Positions 1 to 7,498 of a stretch of DNA of 11,539 nucleotides are shown here, one piece after another. The position numbers and the translations under genes are program-made. Position 1 is the first letter of the stretch; every line of letters begins with the position of its first letter. The notes under the pieces were generated by a model, which was not told the DNA's origin, made no database searches, and saw nothing but the letters and a program-made list of their open reading frames with translations. Source of the DNA: Promethearchaeota archaeon (GTDB lineage: Archaea > Asgardarchaeota > Lokiarchaeia > Sigynarchaeales > SOKP01); NCBI GenBank assembly GCA_014729315.1, contig WJKD01000820.1, positions 1-11,539 of the forward strand, given 5' to 3'.

Positions 1-2339
1 TCTCAGATGTTACCGAAGCTATTTTAAAAACCTACGAGAGCGTTTATTTTGATTACGAAGAAGCGTATCAGTTAATAAAGCGACATTTCAAATTATCAAA
101 TCTAAAAGGATTAGGGTTAGAAGGTAAAGAAAATAAACTCGCTGTGCGAGCAGCGGGGAGCCTCTTAGCTTTTTTGAAAGAAACACAAAGGGATATGCTT
201 CCCAACATCTTTAAAATAACTCGAATTCAAGAAAAGCAAAATCTCCATTTGGATTATGTAACTCAGAGAAATTTAGAATTAATACATTCGCTATGGGAGA
301 AAGGTAAAGATACTACGGTCTACAAAATATTTAATCATACTCACACGCCTATGGGTGCGAGACTGCTAAAAAAAATAATTCTAAAACCTCTTATCGATAT
401 TGAGCAGATTCAATCAAGATTAAGGATAGTTGAGAAATTTAAGGACGACGTATTTCTTAGATCCGATTTAAGAGACGCACTAAGTGAAGTAGGGGATTTG
501 GAGCGATTTGTAAATAAAATTAATTACATTTCACGTTCGAATGCTCGAGATTTAATAAATATCAAGAATTCTCTGGAGATTATTCCGAAATTAAGAACTT
601 TACTTCAGGAAGCTAATATCCCTGAAATTTCCAGATTTTTAGATAACATAAACGATTTTGCTCATATTAGGAATTTAGTTCACATTTCCATAAAAGATGA
701 CCCTTCTCCTAATCTTAAGGAGGGAAACATTATTAAGGACGGACACGACGAAGAACTTGATCGACTTAGAGATATTTTAAATAATGGGAAAAATTTTATT
801 TTAGATTACGAAGAAGAGCAAAGAAAAAAGTGGAATTTAAATTCAGGATTAAAAGTGGGTCATAACAATATTTTAGGCTATTATATTCAGATTACCAAAA
901 AGACCTTACAAAATCTTAGGATCCCAGATGAATATGTGGAAAGACAGACCTTAAAAAATTCAAAAAGATTTACAACAACCGAATTAAAAAATATTGAACA
1001 AAAGGTAGTGACGGCTGAGGAAAAAATATTCGATTTAGAATACGATCTTTTTTGCGAAATTAGAGAAAAGGTCATCGAAGAAACCGGCAATATCATTAAA
1101 ACCGCACAGAATTTAGCTATGGTTGATGTTCTTGCGTGTTTTGCTGAAATTTCTGAAAAATATAACTACTGTCGGCCCATTATTAACGAAGATACAAAAA
1201 TACTAATAGAGGAAGGTCGACATCCAGTGGTTGAACAAATACACATCACAGACAAATTCATTCCTAATGATTGTTATTTAGACAACAATGAAGAACAAAT
1301 AAGGATAATAACAGGACCCAACATGTCTGGTAAAAGTACTTATCTTCGACAAGTGGCATTAATTTGCTTGATTGCTCAGATGGGTTGCTTTGTTCCTGCG
1401 AAGTCGGCAAAAATTGGTATCATCGATCAAATTTTCACGCGTATAGGAGCTTCTGACGATTTAGCGCGAAAATTAAGCACTTTTATGATCGAGATGACCG
1501 AAACCGCGAAAATTCTTAATTACGCTACACCGAAGAGTTTGGTAATAATTGATGAACTCGGAAGGGGTACGAGCACGAGCGATGGTCAAAGTATCGCAAT
1601 GGCAACGCTAGAAAAATTACACGAACTTAAAACGAAAACTCTTTTTAGCACCCATTACCACCAGCTCACTGAAATAAAATTACCTCGCGTTAAAAACTAT
1701 CATCTTGATATTATTGAAAACGAGGACGGCAGCATCAACTTTGTACGAAAATTACACGAGGGGAGTACTGATAAGTCCTACGGGATTCATGTTGCAAAGC
1801 TAGCCGGCATACCCGACGACGTCATAATTAGGGCGTTTCAAATTTTAGAAAAAATAGAGAAAAAAGATTTATTCAAGAACGCTGTAAAGGAAAACGGAAA
1901 TCAGGCATTCCCGACAAAATATCACAATATGATTATTAACGAAAAAGAAAAGAGAATAGATAAGTTAAACCAAGAGATTAACGCAAAGAAAAACGAATTA
2001 GACAAATTCGAAGAAAATTTAAGTAACTATAACAAAAAGTTAAGAGAATTAAGCTCGGACATAGAACGACTTAAAAAAAAGAAGGGACAAATGAGTACAA
2101 CCCTGAGTAAAAAGCCCGCTAATAAATCAAGAAGTAAAAAAAAATTAGTTCAAACATCGTTTTTCCGACCTTTAGTAAAAAAAGAAAATGTGATAGGAGA
2201 GAATTTTAAAGAGATCGTAGAACTAATAAACAATAAAGACATTCAAAACATTACCCCCGTTGAAGCTATGAAATATTTAATTAGTTTGAAAGAAAAACTT
2301 GAAGAACTTAGTATCAACCAAAAAAGGTTGGTAAAATAA
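1..2339 (+). CDS. mutS: DNA mismatch repair ATPase MutS (5' end cut by window edge)
   Basis: MutS binds mismatched DNA and uses ATP to become a sliding clamp that recruits MutL. The frame is open from base 3, so the gene enters from the left and 778 residues are visible. The GTG at 144 is internal: the residues before it (HFKLSNLKGLGLEGKE) are normal MutS connector sequence. Next come the core/lever domain (LDYVTQRNLEL, in-window residues about 90-100), Walker A GPNMSGKST (438-446), Walker B LVIIDELGRGTSTSDG (D517/E518) and the ATPase STHYHQLTE motif. A long charged coiled coil follows (about 645-695), then a clamp-motif-like QTSFF (717-721) and the C-terminal signature TPVEAMKYL. Comparing Walker A with E. 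coli MutS, roughly 175 N-terminal residues, including the Phe-X-Glu mismatch reader, lie outside the window. It is the bacterial MutS1 type. Its end overlaps the convergent membrane gene by 26 bases. Confidence 0.97.
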   Translation, partial: SDVTEAILKTYESVYFDYEEAYQLIKRHFKLSNLKGLGLEGKENKLAVRAAGSLLAFLKETQRDMLPNIFKITRIQEKQNLHLDYVTQRNLELIHSLWEKGKDTTVYKIFNHTHTPMGARLLKKIILKPLIDIEQIQSRLRIVEKFKDDVFLRSDLRDALSEVGDLERFVNKINYISRSNARDLINIKNSLEIIPKLRTLLQEANIPEISRFLDNINDFAHIRNLVHISIKDDPSPNLKEGNIIKDGHDEELDRLRDILNNGKNFILDYEEEQRKKWNLNSGLKVGHNNILGYYIQITKKTLQNLRIPDEYVERQTLKNSKRFTTTELKNIEQKVVTAEEKIFDLEYDLFCEIREKVIEETGNIIKTAQNLAMVDVLACFAEISEKYNYCRPIINEDTKILIEEGRHPVVEQIHITDKFIPNDCYLDNNEEQIRIITGPNMSGKSTYLRQVALICLIAQMGCFVPAKSAKIGIIDQIFTRIGASDDLARKLSTFMIEMTETAKILNYATPKSLVIIDELGRGTSTSDGQSIAMATLEKLHELKTKTLFSTHYHQLTEIKLPRVKNYHLDIIENEDGSINFVRKLHEGSTDKSYGIHVAKLAGIPDDVIIRAFQILEKIEKKDLFKNAVKENGNQAFPTKYHNMIINEKEKRIDKLNQEINAKKNELDKFEENLSNYNKKLRELSSDIERLKKKKGQMSTTLSKKPANKSRSKKKLVQTSFFRPLVKKENVIGENFKEIVELINNKDIQNITPVEAMKYLISLKEKLEELSINQKRLVK

Positions 2340-3267
2340 ATAAAACGATATTCTGACGAACATAATAAAAAGCAAGCAATAAGATAATTGCCCTCCTATA
2401 ATACTTCCTTCTTTCTTCTTTTTCTACGAAATCTAGAAAGATGATGGCAAAAAAACTTAGAAAGAACAAGTGGGAGGGTTGTATAGCCTTCCATATTACC
2501 AAATCTATAATCATGACCACCAACATAACAGAATTGTATACAACCATGTGATTGCCGTACATCCAATTTCCGACCATTTGCAAGAAGTATTCTGGAAAAA
2601 ATATGTACGGTAAACATAGGATTCCGAAAGGGATTAAATAATACCTAATATCCTTTAGCTTAATCCTTCTAGTATATAATAACAAAGGAAGAAAGATTAT
2701 CGAATTAATTTTAAAAGTAGCAAGAGTAAAGTAAATTCCCGATTGCCACATCTTTCCTTGCTTTAGAGTTAAAAACGATCGACATAATAAAAACACGATT
2801 AAGAAATTGCAATTATTATAAAATGAGTCGATGACAAAACCAATCGTCATCAATGAAAGAAAAGTAAGCACATCAAAAAAATTCGTAAACGCTTTTCTGA
2901 CTGCACGGGCAACATAGCTTGCCATTATAAATCGTAGCGCGTCCCATATATACACCCCGATCTGCCATGGGATTAAGGTCATGGGGTAAAACATAAAATA
3001 CCAAAAATAGAGGTAATAAGGGGGAAATTCCGAAATGGCAATTGGATCGTAAAAATTAAATAATCCGTTGCTCATCCCTTCTAATAATATCCGAAAATCT
3101 ATATCCTTCTCTTGAAGAAACCACATTTCGGATGGAGCAAAATACGCAAATATTCGTATCCCGATCATGAGGGCCGTTACAAAAATATACCCGTGTATGA
3201 AGTGCTTATGTAAAGGATATAATTCTTCTTCCTCTTCTTCTTCCGCGACTACTAAGATTTCTTTCAT
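2314..3267 (-). CDS. Multi-pass membrane protein resembling GT-C glycosyltransferases (DUF2029/GT87-like)
   Basis: This 317-aa protein has about eight to nine hydrophobic segments after a short acidic N-terminus (seven Glu in a row, residues 9-15). Several traits recall GT-C enzymes of the DUF2029/GT87 type, which move mannose or related sugars from a polyprenyl-phosphate carrier on the outer face of the membrane. These are an acidic pair in the first outer loop (KDIDF, D55/D57), a following FPPYYLYFWY segment (81-90), a WQIGVYIWDALR helix and an YNNCNFLIVF segment (150-159). The family call is by pattern only; another polytopic enzyme is possible. Known relatives are often longer (350-450 aa), so this is a short version. 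The ATG at 3267 is the first Met. It is divergent from mutL across a 278-base spacer and convergent with mutS, overlapping its last 26 bases. No link to mismatch repair is apparent. Confidence 0.72.
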   Translation of the reverse strand: MKEILVVAEEEEEEELYPLHKHFIHGYIFVTALMIGIRIFAYFAPSEMWFLQEKDIDFRILLEGMSNGLFNFYDPIAISEFPPYYLYFWYFMFYPMTLIPWQIGVYIWDALRFIMASYVARAVRKAFTNFFDVLTFLSLMTIGFVIDSFYNNCNFLIVFLLCRSFLTLKQGKMWQSGIYFTLATFKINSIIFLPLLLYTRRIKLKDIRYYLIPFGILCLPYIFFPEYFLQMVGNWMYGNHMVVYNSVMLVVMIIDLVIWKAIQPSHLFFLSFFAIIFLDFVEKEERRKYYRRAIILLLAFYYVRQNIVLFILPTFFG

Positions 3268-3545
3268 TTAACTTTGTAAATTTCTACTACAAAAAAATTA
3301 TTTTTAAGGTTATCCTAATTAATAATCTTTTTTTTAAAAACTAAATTGATTTATGAGTATCAAGGAAAATAATTAATATCGCTACATTTTAGGTGTTTTT
3401 TAAATGTTTTATCGTGCTGAACTGCTAATGAAATTTGGATTTTTGAAATTTTATACTCTTTCAAAATTTAATTATCAAAATCCTAATAGATACATATTAA
3501 AAAACTAATTATTTAGATAAAATTAAACGTAAATTTTAGTAGAAA

Positions 3546-5414
3546 GTGAAGAGAAAAAGAATTAAAAAAATTGAGAATTCTGAAAAAATCGCCGCTGGAG
3601 AAGTTATTGAAAGACCGGCAAATGTGATAAAAGAGTTAGTGGAAAATAGTATAGATGCTGGGGCGAGTGAAATTAAGATCGTCGTAAAAAAAGCGGGAAA
3701 GAGTTTAATTCAAGTAATTGATAACGGTATTGGAATTCCTCCGGAGGAAATAGAACTTGCTTTTCAAAGACATACCAGCAGCAAAATTAGAAGCATCGAA
3801 GACTTGAACAATTTAACAACGCTCGGATTCAGAGGGGAAGCGTTAGCAAGTATGACGGCGATAAGTAAAATCGAGATAACATCTAAGACCGAAGATAACG
3901 AAAGAGGAGTGTATCTATCCATCGAGGGCGGCAAGATTACTGAAAGAAAAGAGATTATATGCCCAATAGGAACTGATATAAAAGTAAAACATATTTTTTA
4001 CAATATACCCGCTCGTAAAAAGTTTTTAAGGACGGATTCCACCGAATTAGGTCATATCACTGATATTATACAAAGATATTGCCTCGCATATTCAGAAATT
4101 CATTTTATTTACCTTCACAACCAATTAAATATCCTTACTTGTCCCTCTAACGATCTGAAAACTACCATATTTCATATTTACGGTAAAAAAGCAGCAAGAA
4201 ATATGGAATACGTTGATTATTCGGACGAGAATGAAAATTTCAGAGTGTATGGGTTGTTAGGACATCCCGAAAATTCAAAAAAGAATAGGAAACAAGCCTC
4301 TTTATTTCTAAACCATCGCTACATCATAAGCGACCTATTGTTCAAGGCAATTCAAGAAGCCTATAAAAAAGTTCTGATGAGAGGGGGATATCCTTTTTTT
4401 GTCTTATTTTTAGAGTTAAATCCTAAAATAATTGATTTTAACGTCCATCCAAAGAAGCTGGAAGTCCGGTTTGAGAACGATGACATTATTTACAATAAGT
4501 TTTTTCATATTATTGACAAGTTTATTGAGGAGAAATTTATCAAGCAAGAAACTAAACATTTGTCCACCAAAATAAGCCAATATGTTAAAAACGATGAACT
4601 AACTTCGAAAAAAACGGATATATCAGAAGAGAAAAATCTCAAAATCAACGAAAAAGCAATAGATAAAGCAACTGTCATAAACGGATTATCTCATATGGAT
4701 AATAGAGTCCAATTAAATTTGAACGAATCCGCAAGTCCGGTTAAAGGACCTTTACCAAAGATAAAAGAGAGTCTCTTGAGGGAAAAGTATATCATCGCTA
4801 AAAATTTTCCAAAACTTCGATTAATCTCTAAAACAGGTCAATTAAGCAATAAAATTTATGTCGTTTTGGAGGGTTACGACGAAGAAAATAATCCTGGCTT
4901 TTTTCTCTTAGATCAGCACGCAGCTTCGGAGAGGATCAATAAAGAACGGTTTCTTATTAATTACGAAAAACAAAAATGTAATAGACAAAAATTGATTAAT
5001 CCTTTGAAAATTGAAGTAAGTCCGAGCGAAAAATATTTTTTGCGTGAAAATCTGCAAGAAATAGCCAAACTAGGATTTACTTTTGAACATTTTGGAGGAA
5101 ATACTTTTCTGTTAAGAGAAATTCCAACAATTATAAATAAATTGCCTTCTATAGAGGTCATCCATGAGTTAATAAACGATATGACCGATATTACAAAAGA
5201 AGAGAGATTTCAGAATTGCAAGGAAGAAATAATTAATTATCTTGCGTGTCATAGAAGCATTCGAGGTGGGGACGAATTGACGCTCAAAGATATACGCTCG
5301 CTACTAATAGAACTGTCTAATTGTAAGGATCCTTTTCACTGTGCCCACGGGAGACCTACATTAAAATTCATCTCTTTTAAGGAAGTAGATAAACTCTTCA
5401 AACGGACGGGTTAA
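3546..5414 (+). CDS. mutL: DNA mismatch repair protein MutL with endonuclease site
   Basis: MutL couples MutS recognition to strand incision. The N-terminal GHKL ATPase is complete: IAAGEVIERP (15-24), catalytic E30 and Mg-binding N34 in KELVENSIDAG, DNGIGI (59-64), HTSSKI (76-81), GFRGEALAS (94-102) and GTDIKV. A lysine-rich linker (about 340-415) joins it to a dimerisation/endonuclease domain. That domain has the metal-site motif DQHA-x2-E-x4-E (nt 4911-4946), an ACHRSI segment, CAHGRP (usually CPHGRP) and a final FKR matching the FxR motif. All classic nicking motifs are therefore present, as in B. subtilis MutL and eukaryotic PMS2/Pms1 but unlike E. coli. QKLINP (nt 4986-5003) matches the QxLxxP clamp-binding motif of bacterial MutL. 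The length (622 aa) is normal. The GTG start lies one codon after an in-frame TAG, and the protein begins where MutL normally begins, so the start is well fixed. Confidence 0.97.
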   Translation: MKRKRIKKIENSEKIAAGEVIERPANVIKELVENSIDAGASEIKIVVKKAGKSLIQVIDNGIGIPPEEIELAFQRHTSSKIRSIEDLNNLTTLGFRGEALASMTAISKIEITSKTEDNERGVYLSIEGGKITERKEIICPIGTDIKVKHIFYNIPARKKFLRTDSTELGHITDIIQRYCLAYSEIHFIYLHNQLNILTCPSNDLKTTIFHIYGKKAARNMEYVDYSDENENFRVYGLLGHPENSKKNRKQASLFLNHRYIISDLLFKAIQEAYKKVLMRGGYPFFVLFLELNPKIIDFNVHPKKLEVRFENDDIIYNKFFHIIDKFIEEKFIKQETKHLSTKISQYVKNDELTSKKTDISEEKNLKINEKAIDKATVINGLSHMDNRVQLNLNESASPVKGPLPKIKESLLREKYIIAKNFPKLRLISKTGQLSNKIYVVLEGYDEENNPGFFLLDQHAASERINKERFLINYEKQKCNRQKLINPLKIEVSPSEKYFLRENLQEIAKLGFTFEHFGGNTFLLREIPTIINKLPSIEVIHELINDMTDITKEERFQNCKEEIINYLACHRSIRGGDELTLKDIRSLLIELSNCKDPFHCAHGRPTLKFISFKEVDKLFKRTG

Positions 5415-5438
5415 CATTTTAGCGAATATAAGCACTTA

Positions 5439-5445
5439 TTTTTTT
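5439..5445 (+). terminator. T-tract after mutL
   Basis: A run of seven T lies 25 bases past the mutL stop. Archaeal RNA polymerase ends transcripts at such oligo-T runs without needing a hairpin. T runs are common in DNA this AT-rich, so this is only a candidate. Confidence 0.35.
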
Positions 5446-5566
5446 AAAAAACTCGCAAGAAATAAAAAAACACCGTATTTAAGTAGAATGAGGAATTGAC
5501 ATTTTCGAATACGAAATTTTTTATATCCGTGCTTTCATGATTTTTACGACATATTTATCAAATGAC

Positions 5567-5574
5567 TATAATAA
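5567..5574 (+). promoter_or_regulatory. TATA box of the lysine-rich repeat gene
   Basis: TATAATAA is centred about 25 bases before the ATG at 5595. That is the archaeal TATA spacing for a leaderless mRNA, and no Shine-Dalgarno sequence is seen before this ATG. Assigned by pattern and spacing only. Confidence 0.45.
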
Positions 5575-5594
5575 AATATCGAAAGTTATGAATC

Positions 5595-6311
5595 ATGGGA
5601 TCCAAAAAAAAGAAAAAAAGGGACAAAAAAAAAGGGAAAAACGATAAGAATACACATAATAACATTGAGGATAAATTAAGTAAGTTAGATATCCTCGTGA
5701 AAATCGACGATTTGAAGAACAAAGCACAGAATTATAAGATCGGCGGGAACTACGAGAAGGCGATTTCAACAGCTAACGAGATCATTTATCTTGCAGTTAA
5801 ACATGACATCCCTTCGGTCATTAAAGATCAAGATGAATTTTTGAAAACCATGGCCGAAAAAGTCCAAAAAGAGTTTATAATGAATAAAATTAAAGAAGCT
5901 AGTAATTTCATTCGAGATCATTACAAAGAACTTATAAAATCTAATCGAATAATGCAAGCTCACGCTCTTATTGAGGGATTCAAGAAAGAATACGATGATT
6001 TTTCTTACTTCAATTCGATGCCTATAGTCCAAGAACTTATCGAGGTAGACAAAAAGAATTGGCTAAAGTATCAGGTAAGCATACAATACGATAAATATAA
6101 AAAGATCCTTAACTCAGAAAAGGAGGAGATCGAAGAAATCATAAGAGTGTTAAGAAAATATTACGAAGAATTAGTTAATTCTGGACAGATAGAAGAAGCT
6201 GAGAAACTTAAAACCGATTTTACGAATAAATATGAGGATAATTCGATCGTCATGGATATACCATCCGTAAAAGAATTTATAGGAAACAAGAACGAAGTTA
6301 TAAGCAATTAG
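5595..6311 (+). CDS. Lysine-rich protein with three TPR-like helical hairpin repeats, function unknown
   Basis: I do not recognise a named family. The 238-aa protein is soluble, with no signal peptide or membrane segment. Residues 4-18 are almost all Lys, Arg, Gly, Asn or Asp, a tail that could bind nucleic acid or acidic membranes. The rest is helical and contains three related units at about 40-86, 107-153 and 187-233. Each is a helix, a short turn (GGNYEKA, SNRIMQA, SGQIEEA), a second helix, and a closing motif (DIPSV, SMPIV, DIPSV) with an acidic or aromatic tail. GNYEKAISTANEII looks like a TPR helix pair, so a protein-binding scaffold is the best guess. An ATG at 5588 is in another frame. 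A TATA-like box sits about 25 bases upstream, so the gene is probably transcribed alone rather than with mutL, 180 bases before it. Confidence 0.85.
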   Translation: MGSKKKKKRDKKKGKNDKNTHNNIEDKLSKLDILVKIDDLKNKAQNYKIGGNYEKAISTANEIIYLAVKHDIPSVIKDQDEFLKTMAEKVQKEFIMNKIKEASNFIRDHYKELIKSNRIMQAHALIEGFKKEYDDFSYFNSMPIVQELIEVDKKNWLKYQVSIQYDKYKKILNSEKEEIEEIIRVLRKYYEELVNSGQIEEAEKLKTDFTNKYEDNSIVMDIPSVKEFIGNKNEVISN

Positions 6312-6343
6312 CTTAATTACGTTATTAAATTAAATTGTATAAA

Positions 6344-6619
6344 CTACTCAAATTCTGATTTCAAGATTGTGATAAACCGATTTTTTTTATTTTTGTCAAG
6401 AACTTGCGAACAGACTCCCGATCTATTATAAAGATCTGGTTCTTTCTTATAAAATAGATTTATTAACAAGATCAAACAATTTTTTTGAATCAGACCGATA
6501 TTTGGTTTCGTATTTTCTTTTAACAATTCTAAAATGAACTTTCCGCACCAAATGTCAATAAATTTCGTTGGAAATTTTCTTTTTTCGTAGGTCTTTATTA
6601 TTCTATCGTAATATTCCAT
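6344..6619 (-). CDS. Possible small protein of 91 aa, doubtful
   Basis: This 91-aa frame lies 72 bases downstream of the response regulator on the same strand. It begins MEYYDRIIKTYEKRKFPTKF, is basic, and holds one moderately hydrophobic helix (NCLILLINLFY) and three scattered Cys. I recognise no family. In favour: it overlaps no other gene, fills the gap between two genes, and has a good TATA box (TTTATAAA) about 58 bases before its ATG. Against: it is short, rich in Lys, Phe, Ile and Leu as chance frames in AT-rich DNA are, and has no clear Shine-Dalgarno sequence. It could be a real small gene, a remnant, or chance. Confidence 0.35.
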   Translation of the reverse strand: MEYYDRIIKTYEKRKFPTKFIDIWCGKFILELLKENTKPNIGLIQKNCLILLINLFYKKEPDLYNRSGVCSQVLDKNKKNRFITILKSEFE

Positions 6620-6673
6620 ATTGTTCTCGTGATACTTTTATGTTTTGAGTTCTGAATGCAGTTTGATAATCTC

Positions 6674-6681
6674 TTTATAAA
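6674..6681 (-). promoter_or_regulatory. TATA-like box before the 91-aa frame
   Basis: TTTATAAA sits in the 72-base gap between the response regulator stop and the 91-aa frame. It would give a leader of about 30 bases. The sequence is self-complementary, so its direction is assigned only from the neighbouring frame. Confidence 0.3.
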
Positions 6682-6691
6682 TTGGGCGTTA

Positions 6692-7078
6692 TTAACAACA
6701 TGCCCGACATAGGTTTGAATCATTAATCCTTTGTTTTATATCGTGTATCATCCTCTCGATTGGGAACTGTTTTTCACTGAATAATATAGCTCCCGAGGAC
6801 ATCACTTTCTCTTTTATTAAAGGATTGGCGCTCATGATTATTATTTTCGCTGACTTTTCGATTTTTAGTATCTCTTGCATGGCTTGAATTCCGTCTTTAC
6901 CAGGCATATTGTAATCCATTAGGATAAAATCGGGCTTAGGATTCATAGCATTAAACTTTTTTATAGCCTCTTCCCCATTTGCTGCGGTTTCAGTTACATA
7001 ATATCCCTTTAAATTTAGTATTCTCTCAAAAATAAAGCGTAATTCCGAATCATCTTCAACGAGTAATAATTTAATCAT
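6692..7078 (-). CDS. Single-domain CheY-like response regulator with Cys-rich tail
   Basis: This 128-aa protein is one receiver domain of a two-component system; a partner histidine kinase would phosphorylate it in the cytoplasm. The acidic pair is E8/D9/D10 in LLLVEDDSELR, the phosphoacceptor is D55 in FILMDYNMPGKDG, and the switch Ser is S83 in IIIMSA. The conserved Lys is probably K103, but the usual KP dipeptide is replaced by EKQFP. There is no output domain, so it must act by binding a partner, like CheY or Spo0F. The last residues, LCRACC, add three Cys (C124, C127, C128) that receiver domains do not normally have. No kinase gene is in the window. It is divergent from the DUF362 gene across 420 bases. 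The start at 7078 gives a normal receiver N-terminus. Confidence 0.93.
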   Translation of the reverse strand: MIKLLLVEDDSELRFIFERILNLKGYYVTETAANGEEAIKKFNAMNPKPDFILMDYNMPGKDGIQAMQEILKIEKSAKIIIMSANPLIKEKVMSSGAILFSEKQFPIERMIHDIKQRINDSNLCRACC

Positions 7079-7498
7079 ATTAAATCGCCAATTTTATTTA
7101 TATTGTAATCTATGGTTTCTTTTTTACAAAGTGCATTAGTGTTGTTTCTTTCTAAATTAATAATATTAATTTTCGAACTTAAATTTTCCTATTTTTCAGA
7201 ATCTATATTAGGTTTTTTCATTTTTGAAACCGCATCTCTAATACATACATATCTTCAATACATTTATTATTTTAATTGATTAGAAAATTTAAAGCGATCA
7301 ATATAGTATTTAGCAAGATATTGTTTGTTAGATAAGAAAGATCCTTGAGCGGTCAATAAATAGAAAGAAATCAATAAGTAAATAATATTTTTTTAAAATG
7401 GAGATAAAACTATCAAGAACCTTTAAAATACTCTAAAACGATTCAAAGCTTATGATCAATTTCTCAATAATTATATAGTAGACTTCATTGATTCAGTT
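7079..7498. other. 420-base divergent spacer, promoters only
   Basis: This gap separates the minus-strand response regulator from the plus-strand DUF362 gene. I see TATA-like sequences near both ends (about 7096-7104 for the regulator, 7472-7478 for DUF362) and a loose direct repeat (GCGATCAATATAG near 7293, GCGGTCAATAAATAG near 7350). No RNA gene or convincing coding frame was found. A 55-codon hydrophobic frame at 7112-7279 is treated as chance. Confidence 0.5.
7472..7478 (+). promoter_or_regulatory. TATA box of the DUF362 gene
   Basis: TATATAG in TTATATAGTA is centred about 24 bases before the ATG at 7499, and no Shine-Dalgarno sequence lies between. This fits a leaderless archaeal transcript starting at or next to the ATG. 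Confidence 0.5.

Noticed and set aside
887..1096. Minus-strand frame of 69 codons inside mutS
   Set aside because: It lies wholly within the well-supported mutS coding region and shows no domain.
2396..2617. Minus-strand 73-codon frame within the GT-C-like gene
   Set aside because: It overlaps a longer frame with clear membrane-protein pattern and has no family resemblance.
3441..3466. Inverted repeat TTTTGAAA/TTTCAAAA with a 10-base loop upstream of mutL
   Set aside because: An 8-bp stem with only one G-C pair is weak and expected by chance here; no gene end lies next to it to suggest a terminator.
4961..5161. Minus-strand 66-codon frame within mutL
   Set aside because: It is antisense to the conserved MutL C-terminal domain, so it is a shadow frame.
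5766..6032. Minus-strand 88-codon frame opposite the lysine-rich repeat gene
   Set aside because: The plus-strand protein has internal repeats and a promoter; the antisense frame has only composition-driven Phe/Lys/Ile.
7112..7279. Plus-strand hydrophobic 55-codon frame in the spacer beside the response regulator
   Set aside because: Its ATG is too close to the only TATA-like sequence, there is no Shine-Dalgarno site, and Phe/Leu/Ile richness is expected in AT-rich DNA.
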